Source: Aquincola tertiaricarbonis
GTDB taxonomy: Bacteria > Pseudomonadota > Gammaproteobacteria > Burkholderiales > Burkholderiaceae_C
Reading direction: 5' to 3'
Length of the DNA stretch: 64,000 nucleotides
Assembly (NCBI RefSeq): GCF_023573145.1
Contig: NZ_CP097635.1
Coordinates: 3,051,830 to 3,115,829 of the forward strand
Position 1 is the stretch's first letter. Each line of letters opens with the position of its first letter. Of this stretch, positions 45,379-54,719 are shown one piece after another. The notes beneath the pieces are model-generated. The model made no database searches and was not told the DNA's origin. It saw nothing but the letters and a program-made list of their open reading frames with translations. The translations under genes and the position numbers were made by a program.

Positions 45379-46303
45379 GGGCGGCTCCTGCAAAGTAGGT
45401 CGGCGCCACGCCGCGGGCCAGGCCGCCCAGGTCGACCTGAAACAGCGCGCCGGCCAGGGGCTGGGCCCGCAGCTCGGCTTCGGTCAGGCCGGTGCGGGCG
45501 GTGCTGATGAACAGCGTCTCCAGGCTGGGGCCGCCGAAGGCGCAGTCGGTCACGTGCTGCGTGGGCAGGCGGATGCGGCCCAGCACCTGGCCGGTCTCGG
45601 GGTCGCGGCAGCTCACGCAGCTGCCGCCCCAATGCGCGATCCACAGCCGGCCCTGCGCATCGGTGGTCATGCCGTCGGGCAGGCCCTCACCCGGCTCGAA
45701 GCGCAGCCACGATCGCTTGCCGCTGATGTCGCCGGTGGCAGGGTCGAAGTCGTACAGGTGGATGCGGTTGCGCGCCGTGTTGTTGACGTACATGCGCCGG
45801 CCGTCGGCCGACCAGGTGGGGCCGTTGACCACGGTGTAGCCCTCGTCCACGCGGGTGCAGTCGCCGGCCGGGCCATAGCGGTACAGCGCGCCGGTGGGCC
45901 GCTCGCAATCGAAGTCCATGCTGCCGCCCCAGAAGCGGCCGGCCGCATCGCACTTGCCGTCGTTGAAGCGGTTGCTGGCGGGCTCACTGGCCGGCGTGTG
46001 CAGCATCACCAGGCGGGCACCGGGCACATCGGGCTCGAAGCGGGCATAGCCCCGGCGCACCGTCACCAGCAGCGCGCCGCCTTCGGCGCACTCGGCCACC
46101 GCCGAGACCATGTCGTCCATCGGCCAGCTGCGCCAGGCGCCGGTGGCGGGCGTGTACAGCATCAGCTGCTGGCCCAGGATGTCGAGCCACCACAGCGCCT
46201 GCCGGCGCTGCGACCACCAGGTGCCTTCGCCCAGCTGCGCGGCGGCGGGCCACACGCAGCGCACGGCGCTGCCAGCGATCTCGAACGGGGTGCCTGCTTG
46301 CAT
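45365..46303 (-). CDS. SMP-30/gluconolaconase-type sugar lactonase
   Basis: 312 residues from the ATG reading M-Q-A-G-T-P, with AGGAGA upstream. The beta-propeller family pattern includes L-G-E-G-T-W-W (metal Glu), N-D-G-K-C-D-A-A-G-R-F-W-G-G (Asn/Asp metal site), and P-D-G-M-T-T-D-A-Q-G-R-L-W-I-A. Such enzymes hydrolyse L-arabinono- or D-galactono-lactone in oxidative sugar pathways. It diverges from the SDR dehydrogenase gene, which would produce the lactone. Confidence 0.9.
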   Translation of the reverse strand: MQAGTPFEIAGSAVRCVWPAAAQLGEGTWWSQRRQALWWLDILGQQLMLYTPATGAWRSWPMDDMVSAVAECAEGGALLVTVRRGYARFEPDVPGARLVMLHTPASEPASNRFNDGKCDAAGRFWGGSMDFDCERPTGALYRYGPAGDCTRVDEGYTVVNGPTWSADGRRMYVNNTARNRIHLYDFDPATGDISGKRSWLRFEPGEGLPDGMTTDAQGRLWIAHWGGSCVSCRDPETGQVLGRIRLPTQHVTDCAFGGPSLETLFISTARTGLTEAELRAQPLAGALFQVDLGGLARGVAPTYFAGAAHAPA

Positions 46304-46335
46304 CGCTTGTCTCCTGCTGGGGCTCTGCGACCCGC

Positions 46336-46416
46336 TTGACGCCGTCGATGCTAGCAAGGCATATTGATTATCAGAAGAAGATATTTTCCGATTGATCGAT
46401 ACCCGTATTGCAATAC
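46336..46416 (+). promoter_or_regulatory. Candidate promoter and operator for the SDR gene
   Basis: TTGACG (46336-46341) and CATATT (46360-46365) with an 18-base spacer resemble a sigma-70 promoter. A perfect 12-base palindrome GTATTGCAATAC lies at 46405-46416, between it and the SDR start. The region also serves the divergent lactonase gene. Seen by eye only. Confidence 0.4.
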
Positions 46417-46431
46417 CAGCAGGACCACCCC

Positions 46432-47205
46432 ATGACCGCACCCTCTCTCACCCGCTACCCCAGCCTGCAAGGCCGCACCGTGTTCGTCACCGGGGGCGGC
46501 AGCGGCATCGGCGCGGCCATCGTGCAGGGCTTTGCGGCGCAGGGTGCGCGCGTGGCCTTCATCGACATCGACGAAGCCGCCAGCCGCCAGCTGGCCGGGC
46601 AGATCGCCGAGGCCGGACAGCCCGCGCCCTGGTGGCGCCGCTGCGACGTGCGCGACATCCCTGCGCTGCAGCAGGCCATCGCCGAAGCGGCCGATGCCCT
46701 GGGGCCTTTCTCGGTGCTGGTGAACAACGTGGCCAGCGACGACCGCCACACGCTGGAATCGGTCACGCCCGCCTACTACGACGACCGCATCGCCATCAAT
46801 GAGCGGCCGGCCTTCTTCGCCATCCAGTCGGTGGCGCCGGGCATGCGCGGGCTGGGGGGCGGCGCCATCGTCAACCTGGGCTCCACCGGCTGGCAGGCCA
46901 AGGGCAGCGGCTACCCCTGCTACGCCATCGCCAAGTCGTCGGTCAACGGGCTCACGCGCGGGCTGGCCAAGACGCTGGGGGCCGACCGCATCCGCATCAA
47001 CACCGTGTCGCCGGGCTGGGTGATGACCGAGCGGCAGAAGCAGCTGTGGCTGGACGCCGCCGGCGAAGAAGACTTGAAGCGCAACCAGTGCCTGCCCGAC
47101 AAGCTGCAGCCGCATGACATCGCGGCCATGGTGCTGTTTCTTGCGTCGGACGACGCGGCCATGTGCACCGCGCAGGAGTTCACCGTGGACGCGGGCTGGG
47201 TTTAA
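46432..47205 (+). CDS. SDR-family aldose 1-dehydrogenase (L-arabinose/D-galactose type)
   Basis: 257 residues from the ATG reading M-T-A-P-S-L, with AGGA eight bases upstream. Classical short-chain dehydrogenase: T-G-G-G-S-G-I-G-A-A nucleotide loop, D-I-D after beta-2 (NAD preference), N-N-V-A-S, Ser in G-S-T-G-W and the Y-A-I-A-K catalytic pair. It resembles bacterial dehydrogenases of L-arabinose, D-galactose or L-fucose that make the 1,5- or 1,4-lactone. The setting with a lactonase and two acid-sugar dehydratases supports aldose oxidation; the preferred sugar is not proven. Confidence 0.85.
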   Translation: MTAPSLTRYPSLQGRTVFVTGGGSGIGAAIVQGFAAQGARVAFIDIDEAASRQLAGQIAEAGQPAPWWRRCDVRDIPALQQAIAEAADALGPFSVLVNNVASDDRHTLESVTPAYYDDRIAINERPAFFAIQSVAPGMRGLGGGAIVNLGSTGWQAKGSGYPCYAIAKSSVNGLTRGLAKTLGADRIRINTVSPGWVMTERQKQLWLDAAGEEDLKRNQCLPDKLQPHDIAAMVLFLASDDAAMCTAQEFTVDAGWV

Positions 47206-47217
47206 GCCGCAGCAGCC

Positions 47218-48177
47218 CTACACCGATTCCAGCCGCCGCCCATACAGCGTCAGGCTGGCGGTTTTCAAGGCCTGCAGCATCACCTTCACCGCGGGCGAAG
47301 GCTCGCGGTCGGTGCGGGTGATGATGCCGAAGTCGTCCATCTGCCCCGGCAGCTCCAGCGGCAGCACCGAGACGATGCCGTGCGCCTCGTAGTAGCGGGC
47401 CACGTCGGCCGCCAGCACCGAGATCATGTCGCTGCGCTGGAGCATGCCGGTGATGAACAGCAGTGCCGCGGTTTCCACCACGTTGGCCGGCGGCTGCAGC
47501 CCCGCCTCCTGAAACCCCAGGTCGAAGCGGTGGCGCAGCATGCTGCCGGCCGGCGGCACGATCCAGCCGGCATCGGCCACGTCGCGCAGTTGCAGGCCTT
47601 GCCGGCCCACCAACGGATGGCCGGGCCGGCCGATGGCCACCACGCCCTCGCCCGTCAGCGGCTCGTAACGCAGGCCGGTGCTTTCATGGCCGGCAAAGAG
47701 GCGGCCCACCACCACGTCGAGCTTGCCCTGCTCCAGCCGCCCCAGCAGCACCGGGCTGGTCTCGATCTCCACCGTGATGCGCAGGCTGGGCTGGTCGCGC
47801 TTGACCAGGGCCACCGCGGGCGGCAGCAGCACCAGGCCGGGTGAGGTGACGGCGCCCACGCTCACCTGCCCGAAGCGGCCGGCCTTGAGCGCGGCCAGCT
47901 CTTCATGCGCGCGGTTCAGGCTGGCCAGCGATTCACGGGCGTGGCGAATCATCGTCTCGCCATACCAGGTGGGCCGCATGCCGCGCGGCAGGCGGTCGAA
48001 CAGCGACACCTCCAGCACGTCTTCCAGGTCCTTCAGCAGCTTGGAGGCGGCCGGCTGCGTCATGTTCAGCACCTGGGCGGCGCGGTGGATGTTGCCTTCT
48101 TCGGCCAGCGTGACCAGCAGCAGCAGCAGCTGCCGCGTCTTGAGGCGCACGCGGATGAACCAGGGGGTGCTGCTCAT
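47218..48177 (-). CDS. LysR family regulator, GbpR-like
   Basis: 319 residues from the ATG reading M-S-S-T-P-W-F; a GTG at 48210 is possible but would run into the dyad at 48203-48226. The helix-turn-helix is N-I-H-R-A-A-Q-V-L-N-M-T-Q-P-A-A-S-K-L-L, and D-V-L-E-V-S-L-F-D-R-L-P-R-G follows. This wording matches the GbpR/galactose-binding-protein regulator type next to chvE in Agrobacterium relatives. It sits between the dehydrogenase and transporter genes and diverges from the sugar-binding protein gene; likely regulator of the whole pathway. Confidence 0.88.
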   Translation of the reverse strand: MSSTPWFIRVRLKTRQLLLLLVTLAEEGNIHRAAQVLNMTQPAASKLLKDLEDVLEVSLFDRLPRGMRPTWYGETMIRHARESLASLNRAHEELAALKAGRFGQVSVGAVTSPGLVLLPPAVALVKRDQPSLRITVEIETSPVLLGRLEQGKLDVVVGRLFAGHESTGLRYEPLTGEGVVAIGRPGHPLVGRQGLQLRDVADAGWIVPPAGSMLRHRFDLGFQEAGLQPPANVVETAALLFITGMLQRSDMISVLAADVARYYEAHGIVSVLPLELPGQMDDFGIITRTDREPSPAVKVMLQALKTASLTLYGRRLESV

Positions 48178-48202
48178 GGGGTGGGGCTCATGGGGTTTGC
48201 CT

Positions 48203-48226
48203 GAATGCACTCATTGATATGCATTC
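48203..48226. promoter_or_regulatory. Candidate GbpR-like operator
   Basis: GAATGCA and TGCATTC form a perfect 7-base inverted repeat with a 10-base spacer, 26 bases before the LysR start and 69 bases before the transporter operon. The size and position suit a LysR-type recognition site serving both directions. Confidence 0.5.
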
Positions 48227-48269
48227 TCTCCAAAAAACTATTGGAACGATATTGTTTTACGTCTGACAC

Positions 48270-48283
48270 TCGTTGCACAACGA
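48270..48283. promoter_or_regulatory. Dyad next to the sugar-binding protein start
   Basis: TCGTTG-CA-CAACGA is a perfect inverted repeat directly before the GAGAGGA ribosome binding site. It may be a second operator or an RNA stem in the leader. Confidence 0.35.
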
Positions 48284-48295
48284 GAGGAGACTTTC

Positions 48296-49264
48296 ATGCC
48301 TTGCACCCGCCGATCCTTCAACACCCTGGCTGCCGCCGCTTCGCTGGCTGCACTGCTGCCGGGCCGGGCCCTCAGCGCCGACAAGCCGCTGGTGCTGGGC
48401 TTCAGCCAGGTGGGCGCCGAAAGCGAATGGCGCACCGCCAACACCGAGTCCATCAAGAGCGCCGCGAAGGACGCGGGCATCACGCTCAAGTTCTCCGACG
48501 CGCAGCAGAAGCAGGAGAACCAGATCAAGGCCATCCGCGCCTTCATCGCGCAGAAGGTGGACGTGATCGCCTTCTCGCCGGTGGTGGAGTCGGGCTGGGA
48601 AACGGTGCTGCGCGAAGCCAAGGCCGCCAAGATCCCGGTGGTGCTGACCGACCGCGCCGTCAATGCCAAGGACGACTCGCTCTACGTCACCTTCATCGGC
48701 TCGGACTTCACCGAAGAAGGCCGCAAGGCCGGCCGCTGGCTGGTGGACAAGATGAAAGGCAATGCCGGCCCCATCAACATCGTGGAGCTGCAGGGCACCG
48801 TGGGTTCGGCCCCGGCCATCGACCGCAAGAAGGGCTTCGAGGAAATCATCGCGGCCGACCCGAAGTTCAAGATCATCCGATCGCAGACCGGCGACTTCAC
48901 CCGTGCCAAGGGCAAGGAGGTGATGGAAGCCTTCCTGAAGGCCGAGGGCAAGAAGATCAACGTGCTTTACGCGCACAACGACGACATGGCCATCGGCGCC
49001 ATCCAGGCGATCGAAGAAGCGGGCATGAAGCCGGCGCAGGACATCACCATCATCTCCATCGACGGGGTGAAGGGCGCCTTCGAGGCCATGATCGCCGGCA
49101 AGCTGAACGTGAGCGTGGAATGCAGCCCGCTGCTGGGCCCGCAGCTGATGGCCATCATCAAGGACATCAAGGCCGGCAAGAGCGTGCCCAAGCGCATCGT
49201 CACCGAAGAAGGCATCTTCCCGATGGAGGTGGCGGCCAAGGAGTTTCCGAAGCGCAAGTACTGA
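48296..49264 (+). CDS. ytfQ: Sugar ABC transporter substrate-binding protein, YtfQ-like
   Basis: 322 residues. A signal peptide ends near A-L-S-A (about 27). The mature part is close to E. coli YtfQ: L-G-F-S-Q-V-G-A-E-S-E-W-R, Q-Q-K-Q-E-N-Q-I-K-A-I, S-P-V-V-E-S-G-W-E, V-E-L-Q-G-T-V-G-S, I-R-S-Q-T-G-D-F-T-R-A-K-G-K-E-V-M-E. YtfQ binds galactofuranose, and related proteins bind arabinofuranose and galactose. First gene of a long plus-strand operon (transporter, then catabolic enzymes to dgoD). Confidence 0.92.
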   Translation: MPCTRRSFNTLAAAASLAALLPGRALSADKPLVLGFSQVGAESEWRTANTESIKSAAKDAGITLKFSDAQQKQENQIKAIRAFIAQKVDVIAFSPVVESGWETVLREAKAAKIPVVLTDRAVNAKDDSLYVTFIGSDFTEEGRKAGRWLVDKMKGNAGPINIVELQGTVGSAPAIDRKKGFEEIIAADPKFKIIRSQTGDFTRAKGKEVMEAFLKAEGKKINVLYAHNDDMAIGAIQAIEEAGMKPAQDITIISIDGVKGAFEAMIAGKLNVSVECSPLLGPQLMAIIKDIKAGKSVPKRIVTEEGIFPMEVAAKEFPKRKY

Positions 49265-49289
49265 GCCTTAGCGACTGCGTTGCTCCGCC

Positions 49290-50822
49290 ATGGCCGCCCT
49301 GCCCCCACCCGCCACGCCGCTGCTGGAACTGCAGGGTATCCGCAAGCAGTTTGCCGGCGTGACGGTGCTGGACGACATCTCGCTGCGGCTGTACCCCGGC
49401 GAGATCCATGCGCTGATGGGCCAGAACGGCGCCGGCAAGAGCACGCTGATCAAGGTGCTCACCGGCGTGCTGGCGAGCAATGGCGGCCAGATGTGGCTGC
49501 AAGGCCAGCCGGTGGCGCCGGCCACGCCGCTGCAGGCGCAGCGCCTGGGCATCAGCACCGTGTACCAGGAAGTGAACCTGTGCCCCAACCTCAGCGTGGC
49601 CGAGAACATGTTCGCCGGCCGCTACCCGCGCCGCGGCGCGGCCCAGGGCTTGCGCATCGACTGGGCCGAGGTGCACCGCCGGGCCGAGGCCTTGCTGGCC
49701 CGCATCGGCCTGCAGATCGACGTGACGCGGCTGCTGTCCAGCTACCCGGTGGCGGTGCAGCAGATGGTGGCCATCGCTCGCGCGCTGGGCGTGCAGGCCA
49801 AGGTGTTGATCCTCGACGAGCCCACCTCCAGCCTGGATGAAGACGAGGTGCAGAAACTGTTCGAGGTGCTGCGCCGGCTGCGGGCCGAGGGCCTGGCCAT
49901 CGTCTTCGTCACCCACTTTTTGAACCAGGTGTATGCGGTGTCCGACCGCATCACCGTGCTGCGCAACGGCCGCCATGTGGGCGAATGGCCGGTGGCCGAG
50001 CTGGGCCCTTCGGCGCTGATCGCGGCCATGCTGGGCCGCACGATGGCCGAGCAGGCGGCGCAGCAGCAGCCGCTGCCCGAAGAAGCCGCTCAACGCCCGC
50101 CGCTGCTGCAGACCGAAGGCCTGGGCCAGGCCGGCCAGCTGCAGCCCATCGACCTGCAGGTGCGGCCGGGTGAGGTGCTGGGCCTGGCCGGCCTGCTGGG
50201 CGCCGGCCGCACCGAGACCGCACGCCTGCTGTTCGGCCTGGCCACGCCCGACCGCGGCGTGCTGCGCATCGACGGACAGGAAGTGCGCTTCGAGTCGCCT
50301 TCGGACGCCATCCGCCACGGCCTGGCGCTGTGCCCGGAAGAGCGCAAGACCGACGGCATCGTGGCCGAGCTGTCGGTGCGCGAGAACATCGTGCTGGCGC
50401 TGCAGGCGCGGCGCGGGCTGCGGCGCACCTTGCCAGCCGCGCAGCAGGCCGCCATGGCCGAGCACTACGTGCGGCTGATGGGCATCAAGACGGCCAGCAT
50501 CGAAACGCCGATCGGGCAGCTGTCGGGCGGCAACCAGCAAAAGGCGGTGATCGCCCGCTGGCTGGCCACCGAGCCGCGGCTGCTGATATTGGACGAGCCC
50601 ACCCGCGGCATCGACGTGGCCGCCAAGCAGGAAATCATGGCGCAGATCCTTCAGCTGGCACGCGCCGGCATGGCGGTGGTCTTCATCTCTTCCGAGCTGA
50701 GCGAGGTGGTGCGCGTGGCCCACCGCATCGTGGTGCTGCGCGACCGCCGCCAGGTGGGCGAGCTGCCCGCCGGCAGCACCGAGGCGCAGGTGCTGGACAT
50801 GATCGCCGCGCAGGCGGCTTGA
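49290..50822 (+). CDS. ytfR: Sugar ABC transporter ATPase with two ATPase domains, YtfR-like
   Basis: 510 residues. The first domain has G-Q-N-G-A-G-K-S-T and Walker B L-I-L-D-E-P-T-S-S-L-D; in place of a standard signature it reads L-L-S-S-Y-P-V-A-V-Q-Q-M. The second has the degenerate Walker A region G-A-G-R-T-E-T-A-R, signature L-S-G-G-N-Q-Q-K and Walker B L-I-L-D-E-P-T-R-G-I-D-V. This is standard for the RbsA/MglA/YtfR class, in which the second site is weak. It energises sugar import through the two permeases that follow. Confidence 0.93.
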   Translation: MAALPPPATPLLELQGIRKQFAGVTVLDDISLRLYPGEIHALMGQNGAGKSTLIKVLTGVLASNGGQMWLQGQPVAPATPLQAQRLGISTVYQEVNLCPNLSVAENMFAGRYPRRGAAQGLRIDWAEVHRRAEALLARIGLQIDVTRLLSSYPVAVQQMVAIARALGVQAKVLILDEPTSSLDEDEVQKLFEVLRRLRAEGLAIVFVTHFLNQVYAVSDRITVLRNGRHVGEWPVAELGPSALIAAMLGRTMAEQAAQQQPLPEEAAQRPPLLQTEGLGQAGQLQPIDLQVRPGEVLGLAGLLGAGRTETARLLFGLATPDRGVLRIDGQEVRFESPSDAIRHGLALCPEERKTDGIVAELSVRENIVLALQARRGLRRTLPAAQQAAMAEHYVRLMGIKTASIETPIGQLSGGNQQKAVIARWLATEPRLLILDEPTRGIDVAAKQEIMAQILQLARAGMAVVFISSELSEVVRVAHRIVVLRDRRQVGELPAGSTEAQVLDMIAAQAA

Positions 50823-50838
50823 GGCGCTGACCTACCCG

Positions 50839-51894
50839 ATGAACGACACCACCGCCCCCACCTCGCTGGGCCAGCGCCTCGGCCAGCACCGGCTGCTGTG
50901 GCCCGCCGTCACGCTGCTGCTGCTGCTGGCCGTCAATGCCAGCTTCAACCCCGGCTTTCTGCACCTGGAGTGGCGCGAGGGCCACCTGTACGGCAGCCTG
51001 GTCGACATCCTCAACCGCGCGGCGCCGCTGGTGCTGGTGTCACTGGGCATGACGCTGGTCATCGCCACCCGCGGCATCGACATCTCGGTGGGCGCGGTGG
51101 TGGCCATTGCCGCCGCGGTGGCGGCCTGGATGATCGGCGGCCAGGTCTCGGGCGGTGCGCCACGCCTGCCGATGGCGGTGGCCATTGCCGGTGCGCTGGC
51201 CGCGGCCCTGGCCTGCGGCGTGTGGAACGGGCTGCTGGTGGCCCGCATCGGCATGCAGCCCATCGTGGCCACCTTGATCTTGATGGTGGCCGGCCGCGGC
51301 ATCGCGCAGCTGATCACCGATGGGCAGATCATCACCATCTACTACGCGCCCTACTTCTTCATCGGCGGCGGCTGGCTGCTGGGGCTGCCGTTCTCGCTGT
51401 TCATCGTGGCGGCGGTGCTGGTGCTGCTGCACCTGGCGCTGCGGCGCACGGCGCTGGGCCTGTTCATCCAGGCGGTGGGCATCAACCCCACGGCGGCGCG
51501 CGTGGCCGGCATCCGCGCGCGGCGGCTGGTGGTGGGCGTGTATGCCTTCTGCGGCCTGTGCGCCGGCCTGGCCGGCCTGCTGATCAGCAGCAACGTCAAA
51601 AGCGCCGACGGCAACAACGCCGGCCAGCTGCTGGAGCTGGACGCCATCTTGGCCGTGACGCTGGGCGGCACCGCGCTGGCGGGCGGGCGCTTCAGCCTGG
51701 CCGGCAGCGTGCTGGGTGCGCTGATCATCCAGACGCTCACCTACGCCATCTATTCGCTGGGCGTGCCGCCCGAGATCAACCTGGTGGTCAAGGCCGCGGT
51801 GGTGTTCGTGGTGATGCTGCTGCAGTCGGCCGAGTTCCGGGCCACGGTGCGCAGCGCCATCCGCCGCCCGGCGGTGCAGGAGCTGCGGGCATGA
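50839..51894 (+). CDS. ytfT: Sugar ABC transporter permease, YtfT-like
   Basis: 351 residues, about nine helices, with G-M-T-L-V-I-A-T-R-G-I-D-I-S-V-G-A-V-V-A and the family motif near residue 240 (L-G-G-T-A-L-A-G-G-R-F-S). It pairs with the next permease (ATGA overlap). YtfT and YjfF form a heterodimer in E. coli. Confidence 0.92.
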   Translation: MNDTTAPTSLGQRLGQHRLLWPAVTLLLLLAVNASFNPGFLHLEWREGHLYGSLVDILNRAAPLVLVSLGMTLVIATRGIDISVGAVVAIAAAVAAWMIGGQVSGGAPRLPMAVAIAGALAAALACGVWNGLLVARIGMQPIVATLILMVAGRGIAQLITDGQIITIYYAPYFFIGGGWLLGLPFSLFIVAAVLVLLHLALRRTALGLFIQAVGINPTAARVAGIRARRLVVGVYAFCGLCAGLAGLLISSNVKSADGNNAGQLLELDAILAVTLGGTALAGGRFSLAGSVLGALIIQTLTYAIYSLGVPPEINLVVKAAVVFVVMLLQSAEFRATVRSAIRRPAVQELRA

Positions 51895-52922
51895 GCACGC
51901 AAGCCTCCTTGCCCGTGCCGGCCGCCGCCCCCCAGGCGGCCACGCCGCCCACGCCCCCGATGCGCCTCAACCCCAAGCACCTGCCGCTGGCCGCCACGGT
52001 GTCGCTGTTCGTGCTGCTGGCCAGCGTGGGCGCGCTGCGCTACGACGGCTTTTTCTCGGCGCAGGTGTTCCTCAACCTGCTGATCGACAACGCCTTCCTC
52101 GTCATCGTGGCGGTGGGCATGACCTTCGTCATCCTGTCGGGAGGCATCGACCTGTCGGTGGGCTCGGTCATCGCGCTCACCACCATGGTGTCGGCCGCGC
52201 TGGTGGAGCACCACCAATGGCCGCCGCTCGCGGTCATCGCCCTGGTGCTGGCCATGGGCACGGCTTTCGGTGCCTTTCAAGGGCTGTTGATCGAGCGCTT
52301 CCGGCTGCAGCCCTTCATCGTCACGCTGGCCGGCATGTTCCTGGCGCGCGGGCTGTGCTACCTCATCAGCATCGATTCCATCAGCATCACCGAAGCCAGC
52401 TACTCGGCCATCTCGCAGTACCGGCTGCCGCTGGGCGAAGAAGCTTCGCTGTCGGTGGGTGCGCTCATCGCCATTGCGGTGGTGCTGCTGGCGGTGTTCA
52501 TCGCCCACTGCACGCCCTTTGGCCGCACGGTGTATGCCATCGGCGGCAATGAGCATTCGGCGGTGCTGATGGGCCTGCCGGTGCGCAGCACCGTGGTGGG
52601 CGTGTACACGCTGTCGGGCTTTTGCTCGGCGCTGGCCGGCGTGGTGTTCACCTTCTACATGCTGTCGGGCTACGGCCTGCATGCGGTGGGGCTGGAGCTG
52701 GACGCCATTGCCGCGGTGGTCATCGGCGGCACCCTGCTCACCGGCGGCGTGGGCTACGTGGCCGGCACGCTGTTCGGCGTGCTCACGCTGGGTGTCATCC
52801 AAACCCTCATCGCCTTCGACGGCACGCTCAGCTCATGGTGGACGCGCATCGTCATCGGCGCGCTGCTGTTCTTCTTCTGCCTGCTGCAGCGCTTTTTCAC
52901 CTCGCGCCCGCCGCGGCGTTGA
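51891..52922 (+). CDS. yjfF: Sugar ABC transporter permease, YjfF-like
   Basis: 343 residues from the ATG at the overlap; the longer open frame upstream is a shadow. About eight helices. Motifs are G-M-T-F-V-I-L-S-G-G-I-D-L-S-V-G-S-V and I-G-G-N-E-H-S-A-V-L-M-G-L-P-V, the latter a YjfF hallmark. The first 30 residues form a Pro/Ala-rich cytoplasmic extension. Confidence 0.92.
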   Translation: MSTQASLPVPAAAPQAATPPTPPMRLNPKHLPLAATVSLFVLLASVGALRYDGFFSAQVFLNLLIDNAFLVIVAVGMTFVILSGGIDLSVGSVIALTTMVSAALVEHHQWPPLAVIALVLAMGTAFGAFQGLLIERFRLQPFIVTLAGMFLARGLCYLISIDSISITEASYSAISQYRLPLGEEASLSVGALIAIAVVLLAVFIAHCTPFGRTVYAIGGNEHSAVLMGLPVRSTVVGVYTLSGFCSALAGVVFTFYMLSGYGLHAVGLELDAIAAVVIGGTLLTGGVGYVAGTLFGVLTLGVIQTLIAFDGTLSSWWTRIVIGALLFFFCLLQRFFTSRPPRR

Positions 52923-52953
52923 CCCCTCTTCACTTCCACAGGACCCCCTCGCC

Positions 52954-54702
52954 ATGCCGGACACCCCGCGCAAGCTGCGTTCCACCGAATGGTTCGGCAG
53001 CGCCGACAAGAACGGCTTCATGTACCGCAGCTGGATGAAGAACCAGGGCATCCCCGACCATGAGTTCGATGGCCGGCCCATCATCGGCATCTGCAACACC
53101 TGGAGCGAGCTGACGCCCTGCAACGCCCACTTCCGCAAGATCGCCGAGCACGTCAAGCGCGGCGTGTCGGAAGCCGGCGGCTTTCCGGTGGAGTTTCCGG
53201 TGTTTTCCAACGGTGAATCCAACCTGCGGCCCACCGCCATGCTCACGCGCAACCTGGCCAGCATGGACGTGGAAGAAGCCATCCGCGGCAACCCCATCGA
53301 CGCGGTGGTGCTGCTGACCGGCTGCGACAAGACCACCCCCGCGCTGCTGATGGGCGCGGCCAGCTGCGACGTGCCCGCCATCGTGGTGACGGGCGGGCCC
53401 ATGCTCAACGGCAAGCTGGAGGGGCGCGACATCGGCTCGGGCACCGCGGTGTGGCAGCTGCATGAATCACTCAAGGCCGGCACCATCAACCTGCACCAGT
53501 TTCTGTCGGCCGAAGGCGGCATGTCGCGCTCGGCCGGCACCTGCAACACCATGGGCACCGCCAGCACCATGGCCTGCATGGCCGAGGCGCTGGGCACCAG
53601 CCTGCCGCACAACGCAGCCATTCCGGCGGTGGATTCACGCCGCTACGTGCTGGCGCAGATGTCGGGCATGCGCGCGGTGGAGATGGCGCGCGAAGGGCTG
53701 ACGCTGTCCAAGATCCTCACCCGCCAGGCCTTTGAAAACGCCATCCGCGTGAACGCAGCCATCGGCGGATCGACCAATGCGGTGATCCACCTCAAGGCCA
53801 TTGCCGGGCGCATTGGCGTGCCACTGAGCCTGGAAGACTGGACCACCATCGGCCGCGACACGCCCACGCTGGTGGACCTGATGCCTTCGGGCCGGTTTTT
53901 GATGGAAGAGTTCTATTACGCCGGCGGCCTGCCCGCGGTGCTGCGCCGGCTGGGCGAGCATGGCCTGCTGCCCCACCCCGATGCGCTCACCGTCAACGGC
54001 CACAGCCTGTGGCACAACGTGAAAGACGCGCCCAGCCACAACGACGAGGTGATCCGCCCGCTGAGCAAGCCGCTGATGGCCGATGGCGGCATCCGCGTGC
54101 TGCGCGGCAACCTGTCGCCCAACGGCGCGGTGCTCAAACCATCGGCCGCCACGCCTGCGCTGCTGCGCCACCGCGGCCGCGCCGTGGTGTTCGAGAACCT
54201 GGAGCACTACAAGGAACGCATCGTCGACGAAAGCCTGGACGTGGACGCCAACTCGGTGCTGGTGCTCAAGCGCTGCGGGCCGCGCGGCTACCCCGGCATG
54301 GCCGAGGTGGGCAACATGGGCCTGCCACCCAAGCTGCTGCGCCAGGGCATCACCGACATGGTTCGCATCAGCGACGCGCGCATGAGCGGCACCGCCTACG
54401 GCACCGTGGTGCTGCACGTGGCGCCCGAAGCCGCGGCCGGCGGCCCGCTGGCCGTGGTGCGTGATGGCGACTGGATCGAGCTGGACTGCGATGCCGGCCG
54501 GCTGCACCTGGACATCAGCGATGCCGAGCTGGCCGACCGCCTGGCCAGCCTGAAGGCCGACGAAGCGGCAGCCCAGCCCCCGGGCCGCCGCAGCGGCTAT
54601 GAGCGGCTGTACGTCGACCATGTGATGCAGGCCGACGAAGGCTGCGACTTCGACTTTCTGGTGGGCTGCCGCGGCAGCGCCGTGCCCCGCCATTCACACT
54701 GA
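52954..54702 (+). CDS. L-arabonate dehydratase-type IlvD/Edd protein
   Basis: 582 residues from the ATG reading M-P-D-T-P-R-K-L-R-S. Iron-sulfur ligand cysteines are visible in G-I-C-N-T-W-S-E, T-G-C-D-K-T-T-P and S-A-G-T-C-N-T-M-G-T, as in sugar-acid dehydratases of the IlvD/Edd family. The start R-S-T-E-W-F-G-S and the overall pattern match L-arabonate/D-galactonate/D-fuconate dehydratases rather than valine-pathway IlvD. It makes 2-keto-3-deoxy acids. The gene is called araC in Azospirillum; the name is avoided here because it clashes with the regulator. Confidence 0.9.
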   Translation: MPDTPRKLRSTEWFGSADKNGFMYRSWMKNQGIPDHEFDGRPIIGICNTWSELTPCNAHFRKIAEHVKRGVSEAGGFPVEFPVFSNGESNLRPTAMLTRNLASMDVEEAIRGNPIDAVVLLTGCDKTTPALLMGAASCDVPAIVVTGGPMLNGKLEGRDIGSGTAVWQLHESLKAGTINLHQFLSAEGGMSRSAGTCNTMGTASTMACMAEALGTSLPHNAAIPAVDSRRYVLAQMSGMRAVEMAREGLTLSKILTRQAFENAIRVNAAIGGSTNAVIHLKAIAGRIGVPLSLEDWTTIGRDTPTLVDLMPSGRFLMEEFYYAGGLPAVLRRLGEHGLLPHPDALTVNGHSLWHNVKDAPSHNDEVIRPLSKPLMADGGIRVLRGNLSPNGAVLKPSAATPALLRHRGRAVVFENLEHYKERIVDESLDVDANSVLVLKRCGPRGYPGMAEVGNMGLPPKLLRQGITDMVRISDARMSGTAYGTVVLHVAPEAAAGGPLAVVRDGDWIELDCDAGRLHLDISDAELADRLASLKADEAAAQPPGRRSGYERLYVDHVMQADEGCDFDFLVGCRGSAVPRHSH

Positions 54703-54719
54703 CCCACGACCCGCACACC

